Of a DNA stretch of 64,000 bases, positions 17,188-25,613 are shown piece by piece. Source of the stretch: Lachnospiraceae bacterium UBA7182 (GTDB lineage: Bacteria; Bacillota; Clostridia; Lachnospirales; Lachnospiraceae); the NCBI GenBank assembly GCA_002491115.1, contig DKVI01000108.1, positions 1 to 64,000 on the forward strand, read 5' to 3'. The notes under the pieces are model-generated. The model did not search any database. It had not been told where the DNA came from and saw only the letters and a list, made by a program, of their open reading frames with translations. The first letter of the stretch is position 1; every line of letters begins with the position of its first letter. Both the position numbers and the translations under genes were made by a program.

Positions 17188-18067
17188 CCTCCTGATCTCC
17201 TTTCTTCTTCTGTACTACCATTGCCTCCGGAAGATGTTCGATCAAGTGCCTTGCCATCATACCGTATGGGCCTTCTTTTTCGACCGCCAGATCTCCGGCC
17301 CGTCCATGAAGCCATACGCCTAAACATGCAGCGTCCAGAGGAAGCGCTTTTTGTGCCAAAAGCCCCGCGATTATGCCCGTCAGCACATCGCCGCTTCCGC
17401 CGGTGGACATACCGTTATTTCCTGTGGTATTTACATAGCAGTTCCCCTCAGGGTCTCCGATCGCTGTAGGTGCGTCTTTTAACACACAAATACATCCGTT
17501 CTCTTTCCCAAACCGGGCAGCGTATCCCGGTACATCCGAAAGTATATCCGGTATCGCATGTTGAGCCAGCCTGGAAAATTCTCCCACGTGGGGTGTCAGA
17601 ATCAGATCCCCCTGATGGTCCTTTAATAATTCTTTTTCCTTTGCCACATGATTTAAACCGTCCGCATCCAGAACAAGAGGTTTATGAAAAGAGGACAATA
17701 CTTTTCGGGTCAGTTCTTTTGCCCATGTTTCCTGTCCGAGTCCCGGTCCCAAAGCCACTGCAGTTGCCCAGGCAAGAGCATCCGAAAGAGCCTGGTCATC
17801 CGGATTTTCCGTATCAAAAGTGGTAAGGACGGCTTCCGGTATCAGGTTCTGGATGATAACACGATTTTCTTTTGGCGTCAGTACCCGTACCAGACCGGCT
17901 CCGGAACGATAAGCCGCATAAGCACACAGATATGCGGCGCCCGCCATATTGACGCTTCCCGCAATACACAAAACCTTTCCGTAGGTTCCTTTATTAGAGC
18001 GCTTTTTCCTGGCCGGGAGCAGCCGCAGTACAGTTTCATTCAGTTCAGTATATTCTGTCTTTTCCAT
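17159..18067 (-). CDS. nnrD: ADP-dependent NAD(P)H-hydrate dehydratase
   Basis: A 302-residue ribokinase-like protein that repairs hydrated NADH/NADPH. The motif NTTGNNGMSTGGSGDVLTGIIAG carries the phosphate-binding and catalytic region of the family. It contains only the dehydratase domain; the NAD(P)HX epimerase domain often fused at the N-terminus is absent and must be encoded elsewhere if present. Cofactor repair may matter in a redox-intensive acetogen, but the gene is general housekeeping. It overlaps alr. Confidence 0.9.
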   Translation of the reverse strand: MEKTEYTELNETVLRLLPARKKRSNKGTYGKVLCIAGSVNMAGAAYLCAYAAYRSGAGLVRVLTPKENRVIIQNLIPEAVLTTFDTENPDDQALSDALAWATAVALGPGLGQETWAKELTRKVLSSFHKPLVLDADGLNHVAKEKELLKDHQGDLILTPHVGEFSRLAQHAIPDILSDVPGYAARFGKENGCICVLKDAPTAIGDPEGNCYVNTTGNNGMSTGGSGDVLTGIIAGLLAQKALPLDAACLGVWLHGRAGDLAVEKEGPYGMMARHLIEHLPEAMVVQKKKGDQEDEKLSAGVR

Positions 18068-18113
18068 AATATTGCCAGAATCCCCTTTCCCTTACATTTT
18101 TTGTTCCGTACAT

Positions 18114-18149
18114 ACAGAAAAGGCCCCATATCCGGCCGGCCTTTTCTGT
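18114..18149 (-). terminator. Inverted repeat/terminator after rex
   Basis: A twelve-pair stem ACAGAAAAGGCC/GGCCTTTTCTGT (18114-18125 with 18138-18149), ten bases beyond the rex stop codon. The U-rich part lies within the stem rather than after it, so termination may be incomplete and nnrD could be partly read through. Confidence 0.55.
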
Positions 18150-18158
18150 AGTGATATT

Positions 18159-18797
18159 TTATTCGGCTTTTTTCTCGTAATCACTGATTCGATAGGAGAG
18201 CTGCATCAGGCTGTCAATCAAATGAACATTTTCTACCACCACATCGTCGGGAACGTCCAGATCCAGATGTGCGAAATTCCAGAAGGCTTTGATCCCGTAT
18301 TTGACCAGCCTGTCGGCGACTTCTTTGACTTTGTTTTTGGGCACGGTCAAAACCGCAATTTCCACTGTCTCTTTTTTCAGGTAGCTTTCCAGCTCGCTCA
18401 TCATATATACAGGAATGCCGCCCACATATTCGCCTATCATCTCCGGCCGTACATCAAAGATCGCTTTGGTCACAAATCCGCTCTTTTTAAAATCATATTT
18501 CGCCAGTGTATGGCCGAAATTACCGCCTCCTACAATAATCATCGGATGATCACGGTTTACACCGAGTATCTTGCCGATTTCGTCGTAAAGAAACTTTACA
18601 TTATATCCGTATCCCTGCTGCCCGAACCCTCCGAAGTTGTTCAGATCCTGACGAATCTGAGATGCAGTCACCTGCATCTTGCCGCTCAGTTCTCCGGAAG
18701 AAATCCTTTCAACGCCATTGTTTAATATTTCACCTAAATATCTGTAATATCTGGGCAGTCTTTTGATCACTGCCTTCGATATTTCTCTGTCTCCCAT
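18159..18797 (-). CDS. rex: Redox-sensing transcriptional repressor Rex
   Basis: A 212-residue Rex protein: winged-helix domain with RLPRYYRYL and TASQIRQDLNNFGGFG, then a Rossmann domain with VGGGNFGHTLAKY that senses the NADH/NAD ratio. It represses fermentative and energy genes when NADH is low. ATG at 18797 follows GGAGG. A near-perfect Rex operator lies in this window upstream of fhs (34875-34892), linking this regulator to the acetyl-CoA pathway. The gene itself is flanked by rhaD upstream and nnrD downstream. Confidence 0.95.
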   Translation of the reverse strand: MGDREISKAVIKRLPRYYRYLGEILNNGVERISSGELSGKMQVTASQIRQDLNNFGGFGQQGYGYNVKFLYDEIGKILGVNRDHPMIIVGGGNFGHTLAKYDFKKSGFVTKAIFDVRPEMIGEYVGGIPVYMMSELESYLKKETVEIAVLTVPKNKVKEVADRLVKYGIKAFWNFAHLDLDVPDDVVVENVHLIDSLMQLSYRISDYEKKAE

Positions 18798-18861
18798 CGT
18801 ATGCCTCCAAAATTATTACTGCTTACAGTATAACCGCCTGGCAATTTTCTGTCAAATATTT

Positions 18862-18881
18862 GTTTATCTTATATAATAAAC
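18862..18881. promoter_or_regulatory. Imperfect inverted repeat upstream of rex
   Basis: GTTTAT (18862-18867) and ATAAAC (18876-18881) are separated by eight bases, inside the AT-rich gap between rhaD and rex. It has a diluted resemblance to the Rex consensus TTGTTAANNNNTTAACAA and might be an autoregulatory site, but spacing and outer bases do not fit well. Confidence 0.25.
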
Positions 18882-18895
18882 TGCATGATTTTCCG

Positions 18896-19723
18896 TTATT
18901 TTTCATATAAAAACCGCTCCGGCAGCGACACATGGAAATCTTTCGCCAGATCACGGAAATTCTGAGGCGTGATGGTCTGCAGTTTATCCGGGCGCATGGA
19001 CAGCGTCTTTATCAGGATCTCGGCGGACTTTTCCACCGTATGCATCAGACCAAACGTCAGGTCAAAATCCTCTCCGGAACAGAACATGCCATGATGCGCC
19101 CAGATTGCCACATCGTACTGTTTCATCAGTTCGCTGGTCGCCACCGCGATGTCCCTGCCGCCGGGAACCATCCATCCCACGACGCCGATGCCCGAAGGAA
19201 ATATGATCGGACACTCGGTCATCATCTCCCACAGTTCCCTTGTAAATACTTCGTCTTTCAAAGGAAGGACAAAGGTAAGGGCGATCACATTGGCCGGATG
19301 GGCATGATAGATTACTCTGTGAACTCCGCCGGAAGCCGCCTTTTTTACTTCATGGTTCATCAGATGGCTGGGAAGTTCGCTGGTGGGTTTTCCGCCGCCT
19401 GTAAGTCCCCAGCAAATCCTGTACTTTTCGCCTTTCTCATCCAGCTTAAGGATACAAAGGCTGTCCGCAGGGTCCAAAGACACGTTCCGAAAATATTTTC
19501 CGCTGCCTGTGACCATAAAATATTCCCCTGCAAGCCCCGGAACACATGTGCCGATCTCTCTCCACTCGCCCGGCTCATGAAAATAAGCTTTTACTGCTTC
19601 TACGTCCTCTTCTTTCATCCGGTACGACAGATTGCCGCCGTTTCTCTCATGCCATCCCTGTTCCCACCCGTCGCTGCACATACGGATAAATCCCTGGACA
19701 AATTTTACATCAATGATACTCAT
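18896..19723 (-). CDS. rhaD: Rhamnulose-1-phosphate aldolase
   Basis: A 275-residue class II aldolase that cleaves L-rhamnulose-1-phosphate to DHAP and L-lactaldehyde. Family features: WHERNGGNLSYR near the N-terminus, zinc ligands in YHAHPANV and the AHHG motif, with normal length. ATG at 19723 overlaps the rhaB stop by four bases. The lactaldehyde product is usually reduced to 1,2-propanediol with NADH, a redox link that sits naturally next to rex, though that adjacency may be accidental. Confidence 0.92.
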   Translation of the reverse strand: MSIIDVKFVQGFIRMCSDGWEQGWHERNGGNLSYRMKEEDVEAVKAYFHEPGEWREIGTCVPGLAGEYFMVTGSGKYFRNVSLDPADSLCILKLDEKGEKYRICWGLTGGGKPTSELPSHLMNHEVKKAASGGVHRVIYHAHPANVIALTFVLPLKDEVFTRELWEMMTECPIIFPSGIGVVGWMVPGGRDIAVATSELMKQYDVAIWAHHGMFCSGEDFDLTFGLMHTVEKSAEILIKTLSMRPDKLQTITPQNFRDLAKDFHVSLPERFLYEK

Positions 19724-21150
19724 ACGTTACTCCTCTCTGTTGTTTTCCGCGGTTCATATTCCTGTATTTCAAATGATCTTATGACGCACTCTCTTGCTTC
19801 TTTCAGGCCTGCCAGTTCACCTTGGCGTATCATCTGGGCCATAAGGTTCCCGATGGCGGTGGCTTCTCCCGGGCCGGCGCAGACCTTCCTGCCGGAAGCG
19901 TCGGCGGTCAACTGGTTTAGATAAGCCGCGTTGGAGCCCCCTCCGATGATATGGATGCTGTCATAGTGCCTGCCTGTATTTTTTTCCACTTCCTGTACCG
20001 TCTCCCCGTAACATTTCGCCAGGCTTCGATAAATAACGGCGCTCAATTCCCCGACGGACTTTGGCACAGGCTGTCCGGTCTTCTGACAATAATCCCGGAT
20101 CGCCCGGGTCATATCAGGCGGCGCAAGAAATACATCGTCGTTTACGTCCACGCGGGACGGAAAATCCTTATTTTCTTCCGCCAGCCGGCAAAGCTCTGCA
20201 AAGGAACAGGCATCCCCTGTTTCATGCCGGACAGACTGAATCATCCAAAGACCCATGATGTTTTTCAGATACCGGAAGCGGTACGCATAACCGCCTTCAT
20301 TGGTAAAATTCGCCTGCCTGCTCTCTTCGGTTAAGACAGCCTCTTTTATCTCCGTCCCCATCAAAGACCAGGTACCGGAACTGATATACAGGTTCTCTCC
20401 CTCCTTTTTGGGTATTGCCATAACCGCCGACGCCGTATCATGGCTGGCGCATAAAACCACCGTTAAGTCATAACCCACTTCCTTTTGCACTTCTTCTTTC
20501 AGATTTCCCACGACGGTTCCCGGCATGGACAAAGGAAGAAACATATCCTTTGGATACCCCAGCAGGTCAAGAAGCTTTGTATCCCACTGCCGGGTCACAG
20601 GGTTTACCAACTGCGTGGAGGTGGCGTCCGTATATTCCGACCGTTTCTCTCCTGTCAGAAGAAACTGAAAATAATCCGGCAGCATCAGAAGTGTCTGTGC
20701 TTTCTCAAGCAATTCCGGCGTATACGTTTTCACTGCCATCAACTGATAGATCGTATTGAACATCTGCTTCTGGATGCCGGTCCTATAGTACAGCTCTCTT
20801 TCCGGAATCAGGCGGTACACTTCTTCATCCATCCCGGCCGTCCGGCTGTCCCTGTATCCGTATGTATCTCCCAGCACTTTGTCCTGTTCATCCAGCAGGA
20901 CATAATCCACGCCCCAGGTATCCACAGACATGCTCACAGGGATTCTGCCCAGTTCTTTACATCGCTTCATGCCCGCCAGGATTTCGGAAAAAAGTCTTTC
21001 CACATCCCAGAGTTTTTTTCCGTCCTTCTCTGTCATCCCGTTTTCAAAACGGTAGACTTCTTCCAGTATCATCTTCCCGCCTTCCAGATGTCCCAGCATA
21101 TGCCGTCCGCTGGAGGCTCCGATATCTACTGCCAGATAATATGTCTTCAT
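19720..21150 (-). CDS. rhaB: Rhamnulokinase
   Basis: A 476-residue FGGY-family kinase that phosphorylates L-rhamnulose. Motifs: DIGASSGRHMLG at the N-terminus, VDTWGVDYVLLD, CASHDTASAV and the C-terminal HIIGGGSNAAYLNQ nucleotide-binding region. It is the first gene of a rhaB-rhaD unit; rhamnose isomerase and transporter genes are not in the window. A sigma-A promoter with a CCGGCCGG palindrome in its spacer lies just upstream. Confidence 0.93.
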   Translation of the reverse strand: MKTYYLAVDIGASSGRHMLGHLEGGKMILEEVYRFENGMTEKDGKKLWDVERLFSEILAGMKRCKELGRIPVSMSVDTWGVDYVLLDEQDKVLGDTYGYRDSRTAGMDEEVYRLIPERELYYRTGIQKQMFNTIYQLMAVKTYTPELLEKAQTLLMLPDYFQFLLTGEKRSEYTDATSTQLVNPVTRQWDTKLLDLLGYPKDMFLPLSMPGTVVGNLKEEVQKEVGYDLTVVLCASHDTASAVMAIPKKEGENLYISSGTWSLMGTEIKEAVLTEESRQANFTNEGGYAYRFRYLKNIMGLWMIQSVRHETGDACSFAELCRLAEENKDFPSRVDVNDDVFLAPPDMTRAIRDYCQKTGQPVPKSVGELSAVIYRSLAKCYGETVQEVEKNTGRHYDSIHIIGGGSNAAYLNQLTADASGRKVCAGPGEATAIGNLMAQMIRQGELAGLKEARECVIRSFEIQEYEPRKTTERSNV

Positions 21151-21182
21151 CCCGCATTTCTCTCCTTTCGCGCTTTTCCTTT

Positions 21183-21211
21183 ATTATAAATAACCGGCCG
21201 GGAAAAAACAA
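21183..21211 (-). promoter_or_regulatory. Promoter of rhaBD
   Basis: On the minus strand TTGTTT (21206-21211) and TATAAT (21183-21188) are 17 bases apart. The spacer contains the palindrome CCGGCCGG, a possible operator for a rhamnose regulator. It lies back to back with the ABC-F promoter. Confidence 0.55.
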
Positions 21212-21220
21212 CACATAAAC

Positions 21221-21249
21221 TTGCATTCGCTCCTTCTTCCCTTTATAAT
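21221..21249 (+). promoter_or_regulatory. Promoter of the ABC-F ATPase gene
   Basis: TTGCAT (21221-21226) and TATAAT (21244-21249) with a 17-base spacer, 43 bases before the start codon of the plus-strand ABC-F gene. Confidence 0.75.
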
Positions 21250-21292
21250 AAAACGATAACAACAGAGAAACAATCACCAGGAGAATGATTTT

Positions 21293-23212
21293 ATGATATT
21301 AGCATGCCAGAACATCAGCAAGGCATTCGGTGACAAGGTCATATTAAAGGATGCCTCTTTTCATATAGAAGAACGGGAAAAATCAGCCATTGTCGGCATT
21401 AACGGCGCCGGCAAATCCACCTTATTAAAGATCATTATGGGCGAACTGCCCGCAGACGAAGGACAGGTCGTCATCTCCAGAGGAAAGACCCTGGGATATC
21501 TGGCCCAGCACCAGGAGATGGAAAGCGGCAATACCATATTTGACGAACTTCTTACCGTCAAACAGGACGTACTGGAACTGGAAGCGAAGATGCGCCAGGC
21601 AGAACAGGATATGAAACATGCCGAAAAAGACGCCCTTCCTCCTTTAATGGAAGAATATGCCCGCTTAAGCCACGAATTTGAGCAAAAGAACGGCTATGCA
21701 TGGAAAAGTGAGATCACCGGTGTCCTGAAAGGACTCGGATTTGAAGAAGAAGATTTCTCAAAACATGTGGATACGCTTTCCGGCGGACAGAAAACCCGGG
21801 TCAGCCTGGGCAAGCTTCTGCTCTCCCGCCCGGATATCATCATGCTGGACGAGCCTACCAACCACCTGGATATGAACTCCATCTCCTGGCTGGAAACCTT
21901 TCTGGTCAACTACCCGGGCGCGGTCATCATCGTATGCCATGACCGTTACTTTTTAAACCGGGTCGTCACCAAAATTATAGAGGTTGACCAGGGATGCGTA
22001 TCTGTCTTTTCAGGGAACTACACCGACTATGCACAGAAAAAAGCACAGCTTCGAGAAGCGAAGATGGCGGCCTATTTAAACCAGCAAAAAGAAATCCGGC
22101 ATCAGGAAGAAGTCATCGCCAAATTAAAATCATTTAACAGGGAAAAATCTATCCGCCGGGCTGAAAGCCGCGAAAAGATGCTGGAGAAACTGGATGTGCT
22201 GGAGAAGCCCACAGAAGTACGCGCCGATATGCGCATTGAACTGGAACCGCAGGTAGTAAGCGGAAACGATGTATTAAGCGTCCGGGGTCTGTCCAAATCC
22301 TTCCCGCCTCAGACTCTATTCAGGAATCTTGATTTCGAAATCAAAAAAGGCGAACGGGTAGCTTTAATCGGCAATAACGGCACAGGCAAGACCACCCTGC
22401 TTAAAATTTTAAATAATGTACTTTCGGCAGACGCAGGAGAATTTACGTTAGGCGCCAAAGTGCAGATCGGTTATTATGACCAGGAACACCATGTCCTTCA
22501 TATGGAAAAGACGGTCTTTGAGGAAATATCCGACGATTATCCTGCACTTACCAACACAAAGATACGCAATACCCTCGCCGCTTTTTTATTTACCGACGAT
22601 GACGTATTTAAACGGATCAAAGACTTAAGCGGCGGTGAAAGGGGACGCGTCTCCCTTGCCAAACTGATGCTCTCGGAAGCCAATTTCCTGATTCTGGACG
22701 AGCCTACCAACCATCTGGATATCGTATCCAAAGAGATCCTGGAGAGTGCTTTAAACCGCTATACCGGCACGGTACTCTTCGTCTCCCATGACCGGTATTT
22801 TATCAACATGACTGCCACAAGAATTCTGGAACTGGCGGGGCAGTCCCTGACCGATTATATCGGCAACTATGATTATTATCTGGAGAAAAAGGAAACGATG
22901 ACCGACTTCACCGGCTCCTCCTCCCCTGCCGCGTCCGCTGCTGCTCCGGCTGCAGAGGAATCCAGGGCCAAACAGAACTGGAAACAGCAAAAAGAACTCC
23001 AGGCTAAGCTTCGCAAAAAACAAAACAGCCTGAAGCAGGTGGAAGCCCGCATAGATGAGCTGGAAACCCGCGACAGGGAAATCGATGAACTTCTGGCCAG
23101 TGAAGAAGTATTCACAGATGTACAGAAAGTTACCCGGTTATCCCGGGAAAAGGAAAATCTTCAAAAAGAGCTGAACGGGCTTTATGAAGACTGGGAGCTT
23201 CTGTCCGAATAA
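21293..23212 (+). CDS. ABC-F family ATPase (ribosome-associated)
   Basis: A 639-residue protein with two ABC domains and no membrane segment. First domain: GINGAGKST, LSGGQKTRVSLGK, IIMLDEPTNHLD. Second domain: GNNGTGKTT, LSGGERGRVSLAK, FLILDEPTNHLD. A charged inter-domain linker and a C-terminal coiled coil (about 560-639, rich in Lys/Glu/Gln) match the YfmR/Uup type. Such proteins act at the ribosomal E site to relieve stalling; some give antibiotic resistance, but nothing here specifically indicates a resistance subtype. It is one of only two convincing plus-strand genes. Its stop lies four bases from the convergent amidase gene. Confidence 0.92.
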   Translation: MILACQNISKAFGDKVILKDASFHIEEREKSAIVGINGAGKSTLLKIIMGELPADEGQVVISRGKTLGYLAQHQEMESGNTIFDELLTVKQDVLELEAKMRQAEQDMKHAEKDALPPLMEEYARLSHEFEQKNGYAWKSEITGVLKGLGFEEEDFSKHVDTLSGGQKTRVSLGKLLLSRPDIIMLDEPTNHLDMNSISWLETFLVNYPGAVIIVCHDRYFLNRVVTKIIEVDQGCVSVFSGNYTDYAQKKAQLREAKMAAYLNQQKEIRHQEEVIAKLKSFNREKSIRRAESREKMLEKLDVLEKPTEVRADMRIELEPQVVSGNDVLSVRGLSKSFPPQTLFRNLDFEIKKGERVALIGNNGTGKTTLLKILNNVLSADAGEFTLGAKVQIGYYDQEHHVLHMEKTVFEEISDDYPALTNTKIRNTLAAFLFTDDDVFKRIKDLSGGERGRVSLAKLMLSEANFLILDEPTNHLDIVSKEILESALNRYTGTVLFVSHDRYFINMTATRILELAGQSLTDYIGNYDYYLEKKETMTDFTGSSSPAASAAAPAAEESRAKQNWKQQKELQAKLRKKQNSLKQVEARIDELETRDREIDELLASEEVFTDVQKVTRLSREKENLQKELNGLYEDWELLSE

Positions 23213-23216
23213 CCGG

Positions 23217-24704
23217 TTAAAACTGGATGGGCTTTACTTCCTCCGTTAAAGGCTCCATCCGGTATTCCGGAAGTTCTTTCAACAGTTCTTTCAGACATCC
23301 TGCGGTCTCAGAGATCACATCATGAGCCAGCATAACCACCCGCTTACGCCCGCGGGTACTGGAAACAGCATTCTGAATCAGAATGTCCGCTTCCGGATGC
23401 TTCACCGCGTCTTCCAAACTGGCATTCCAGTCAAAATATATAAATCCTCTCTCCGTCATCTCCCGGATGATGTCCTCATAAACTTCTTTATTAAATGAAT
23501 TAATGCTGCCTCCGGGAAAACGGAACAGCTTTGCCTGTACGCCGGTGACTTCTTCTACCGTCTGATACGCTTTTTCAAAATCTTCCAGGTAGCTGTCCAC
23601 ACTGGCGTAAATCTGTTTATAATCATGCCAGTTACAGTGGATACCAATGGTATGACCTTCCTCTACGATCCGTTTTGCCACATCAGGATGTTTTTTCACA
23701 TTCTCCCCAATCAGGAAAAAAGTTGCCTTAATATTTTTTTCTTTTAAAGTATCCAGCACCGCGCCTGTATTCTCCGCCGAAGGCCCGTCGTCAAAGGTCA
23801 GATACATGGTCTTCGGGAAGAAATACAGGTCGATGCCGGACACGATCCCGTCGGCGATCTGTCCCTGATATCCGGGATCAATCAGTCTTCCCCGCTCCGC
23901 ATCATTGGATAAAAACCCCGTCTCTACCAGGCAGGCGGGCATAGTGCATTCCCTTACTACATAGAGTTCTTCCCCTGTCAGCAGCTCCCGCCTGACCGCC
24001 CCGGTGCTTTCCAGTATGTATTTATGAACCAGCCTTGTCAGCCGTTCGCTGTCTTCTCCTTCGTTCTGCTCGCTGTAGAACGCCTCGACGCCTTCCACTT
24101 CCGGATAATCACTGGAATTCTGATGAATGCTTACGAAAATATCCGCGCCTGCATCATTGGCGATCTGCGCCCGCTGTTCCAGGCTTAAAGCCGTGTCGTC
24201 GTCCCTGGTCATGCGTACCTGATAGCCCCTGGCTTCCAGCCGTTCTTTTGCCATCATGGCAATCTGGAAATTAATATCCTTTTCGGAGATACCTTCCCGT
24301 ACGCATCCGTCGTCCTCCCCGCCATGCCCCGGATCCAGCATGACCAGCACCTCCGACGGTTCCTCCGGGTCTTTTTCGGTTGCTTCCGCCAGCGTCTCCT
24401 GCAAAGGCGGCGTATCTTCCGGCTGTGTGCCGGGCATACTGCCATCCTGTATCTCTGTCCCTTCTGCAGGAGCCGTCTCCACAGGACTTTCAGGTACAAT
24501 CAGCTCCGCGGCAGGAACCGCCGCCTGCCCCACTACCCTGTTTTCTATCATATAAACCGCCAGGGAGGACAGAACAGCCGCAGCTAATAGAATATATACA
24601 ATATATTTCCTCGTCCAATCCCTTCTTCCATACTCATTTTTTCTATTTTTTATGTACATTCCCGGTATATACAAACCTGTCTTTTTCATATGCGTTCGCT
24701 CCAT
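23217..24704 (-). CDS. Membrane-anchored N-acetylmuramoyl-L-alanine amidase fused to a polysaccharide deacetylase
   Basis: A 495-residue cell-wall enzyme. A membrane anchor (about 33-51) is followed by an acidic Pro/Glu linker. An Amidase_3 domain (about 117-300) carries the zinc motifs LDPGHGGEDDG, SIHQNSS and CLVETGFLSN. A NodB polysaccharide deacetylase domain (about 305-480) carries LTFDDGPS, HCNWHD as the metal-binding His-x3-His motif and RFPGGS. The two activities, cutting the stem peptide and deacetylating glycan, are usually on separate proteins. ATG at 24704 has AAGGAAA upstream; an in-frame ATG five codons later behind GGAG is also possible. Confidence 0.88.
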   Translation of the reverse strand: MERTHMKKTGLYIPGMYIKNRKNEYGRRDWTRKYIVYILLAAAVLSSLAVYMIENRVVGQAAVPAAELIVPESPVETAPAEGTEIQDGSMPGTQPEDTPPLQETLAEATEKDPEEPSEVLVMLDPGHGGEDDGCVREGISEKDINFQIAMMAKERLEARGYQVRMTRDDDTALSLEQRAQIANDAGADIFVSIHQNSSDYPEVEGVEAFYSEQNEGEDSERLTRLVHKYILESTGAVRRELLTGEELYVVRECTMPACLVETGFLSNDAERGRLIDPGYQGQIADGIVSGIDLYFFPKTMYLTFDDGPSAENTGAVLDTLKEKNIKATFFLIGENVKKHPDVAKRIVEEGHTIGIHCNWHDYKQIYASVDSYLEDFEKAYQTVEEVTGVQAKLFRFPGGSINSFNKEVYEDIIREMTERGFIYFDWNASLEDAVKHPEADILIQNAVSSTRGRKRVVMLAHDVISETAGCLKELLKELPEYRMEPLTEEVKPIQF

Positions 24705-24785
24705 CTTCTATTGTTTCCTTTCTTCTTACAGCATATTCGGAAATGACATCAGAACTTCATATTTTTTGCATCTTTTTTGCAAATT

Positions 24786-25613
24786 TTATGTAACTTTTAT
24801 AAAAAATTCGTTGATTCCCTCATAAAAACCGATGGTGACCACCGTATAAGTTTCCTCCATACCGGATACACGGTATTTTCGGTAATAAGAAGCAGTCTCC
24901 ATCAGCGGATTTTCTTCTTCATATGTTTCTTTTTCTCCCAGGGACAAATAGGTACACCACTGCTCCATCATGTCATCCGGGTCCATCTGCGCCCAGGTCT
25001 TTTCTGTCCGCACATAAAACCCGTACATCCGGCCGGTGTCCGCGTCCAGATAAGCTTCGATCAGGCGGTTGGCCTTATCCGCATTCTTCTGGATGGTGGA
25101 AAGGCTTATTTTCCACACGGACATATTGTTCTGGGGTTCCAGCACATCGATGGCAGAATACAACGTCGCGCTGTATGCGTCCGCGCTGACTTCCCTGACG
25201 CTTTCAGAGAATATCTTCCGTTCTTTTAACACGCCCATCTCGCGGTTGCAGGCTTCATAGATCTGTTCTTCCGTGAGTTCTTTTCCTGACGGCCCCTGAC
25301 GGTTTATCACGAAAGCGTAGGAACCCATAAAGCCCTCATAGTCCACATCCGCTGGCACACGGGTCATGGCGTCCAGTTCACTTTGAGGAAGATCCTGATG
25401 TTTTAAACATTCGGACAGAAGATAAAGTTTTTCATTATTGCTTAACTGGTAGCGGTATCCTTCATTTAAACTGTCCTCTTCCTGCACCATGATCCTGTTT
25501 AAAACTGCCCGGTCCCTGTAGCGTGCCAGCTGTTCCGGACCAAAGACTGCCGCCAGCAGCACAAGCAGTGCCAGCAGAACCACTGCCGTCTGTGTCCTTT
25601 TTTCACGTTTCAT
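24786..25613 (-). CDS. Membrane-anchored extracytoplasmic protein of unknown function
   Basis: A 275-residue protein with one N-terminal membrane segment (about 10-26) after a basic start, and the rest predicted outside the cell. No known domain is recognised. It has two YAFVINRQG/WKISLS-like strands and a MYGFYVRTEKTW segment suggesting a mixed alpha/beta fold. It overlaps the end of the sensor kinase gene by 11 bases and is the last gene of the two-component operon, so it may modulate the sensor or the cell envelope. This is inference from position. Confidence 0.6.
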   Translation of the reverse strand: MKREKRTQTAVVLLALLVLLAAVFGPEQLARYRDRAVLNRIMVQEEDSLNEGYRYQLSNNEKLYLLSECLKHQDLPQSELDAMTRVPADVDYEGFMGSYAFVINRQGPSGKELTEEQIYEACNREMGVLKERKIFSESVREVSADAYSATLYSAIDVLEPQNNMSVWKISLSTIQKNADKANRLIEAYLDADTGRMYGFYVRTEKTWAQMDPDDMMEQWCTYLSLGEKETYEEENPLMETASYYRKYRVSGMEETYTVVTIGFYEGINEFFIKVT

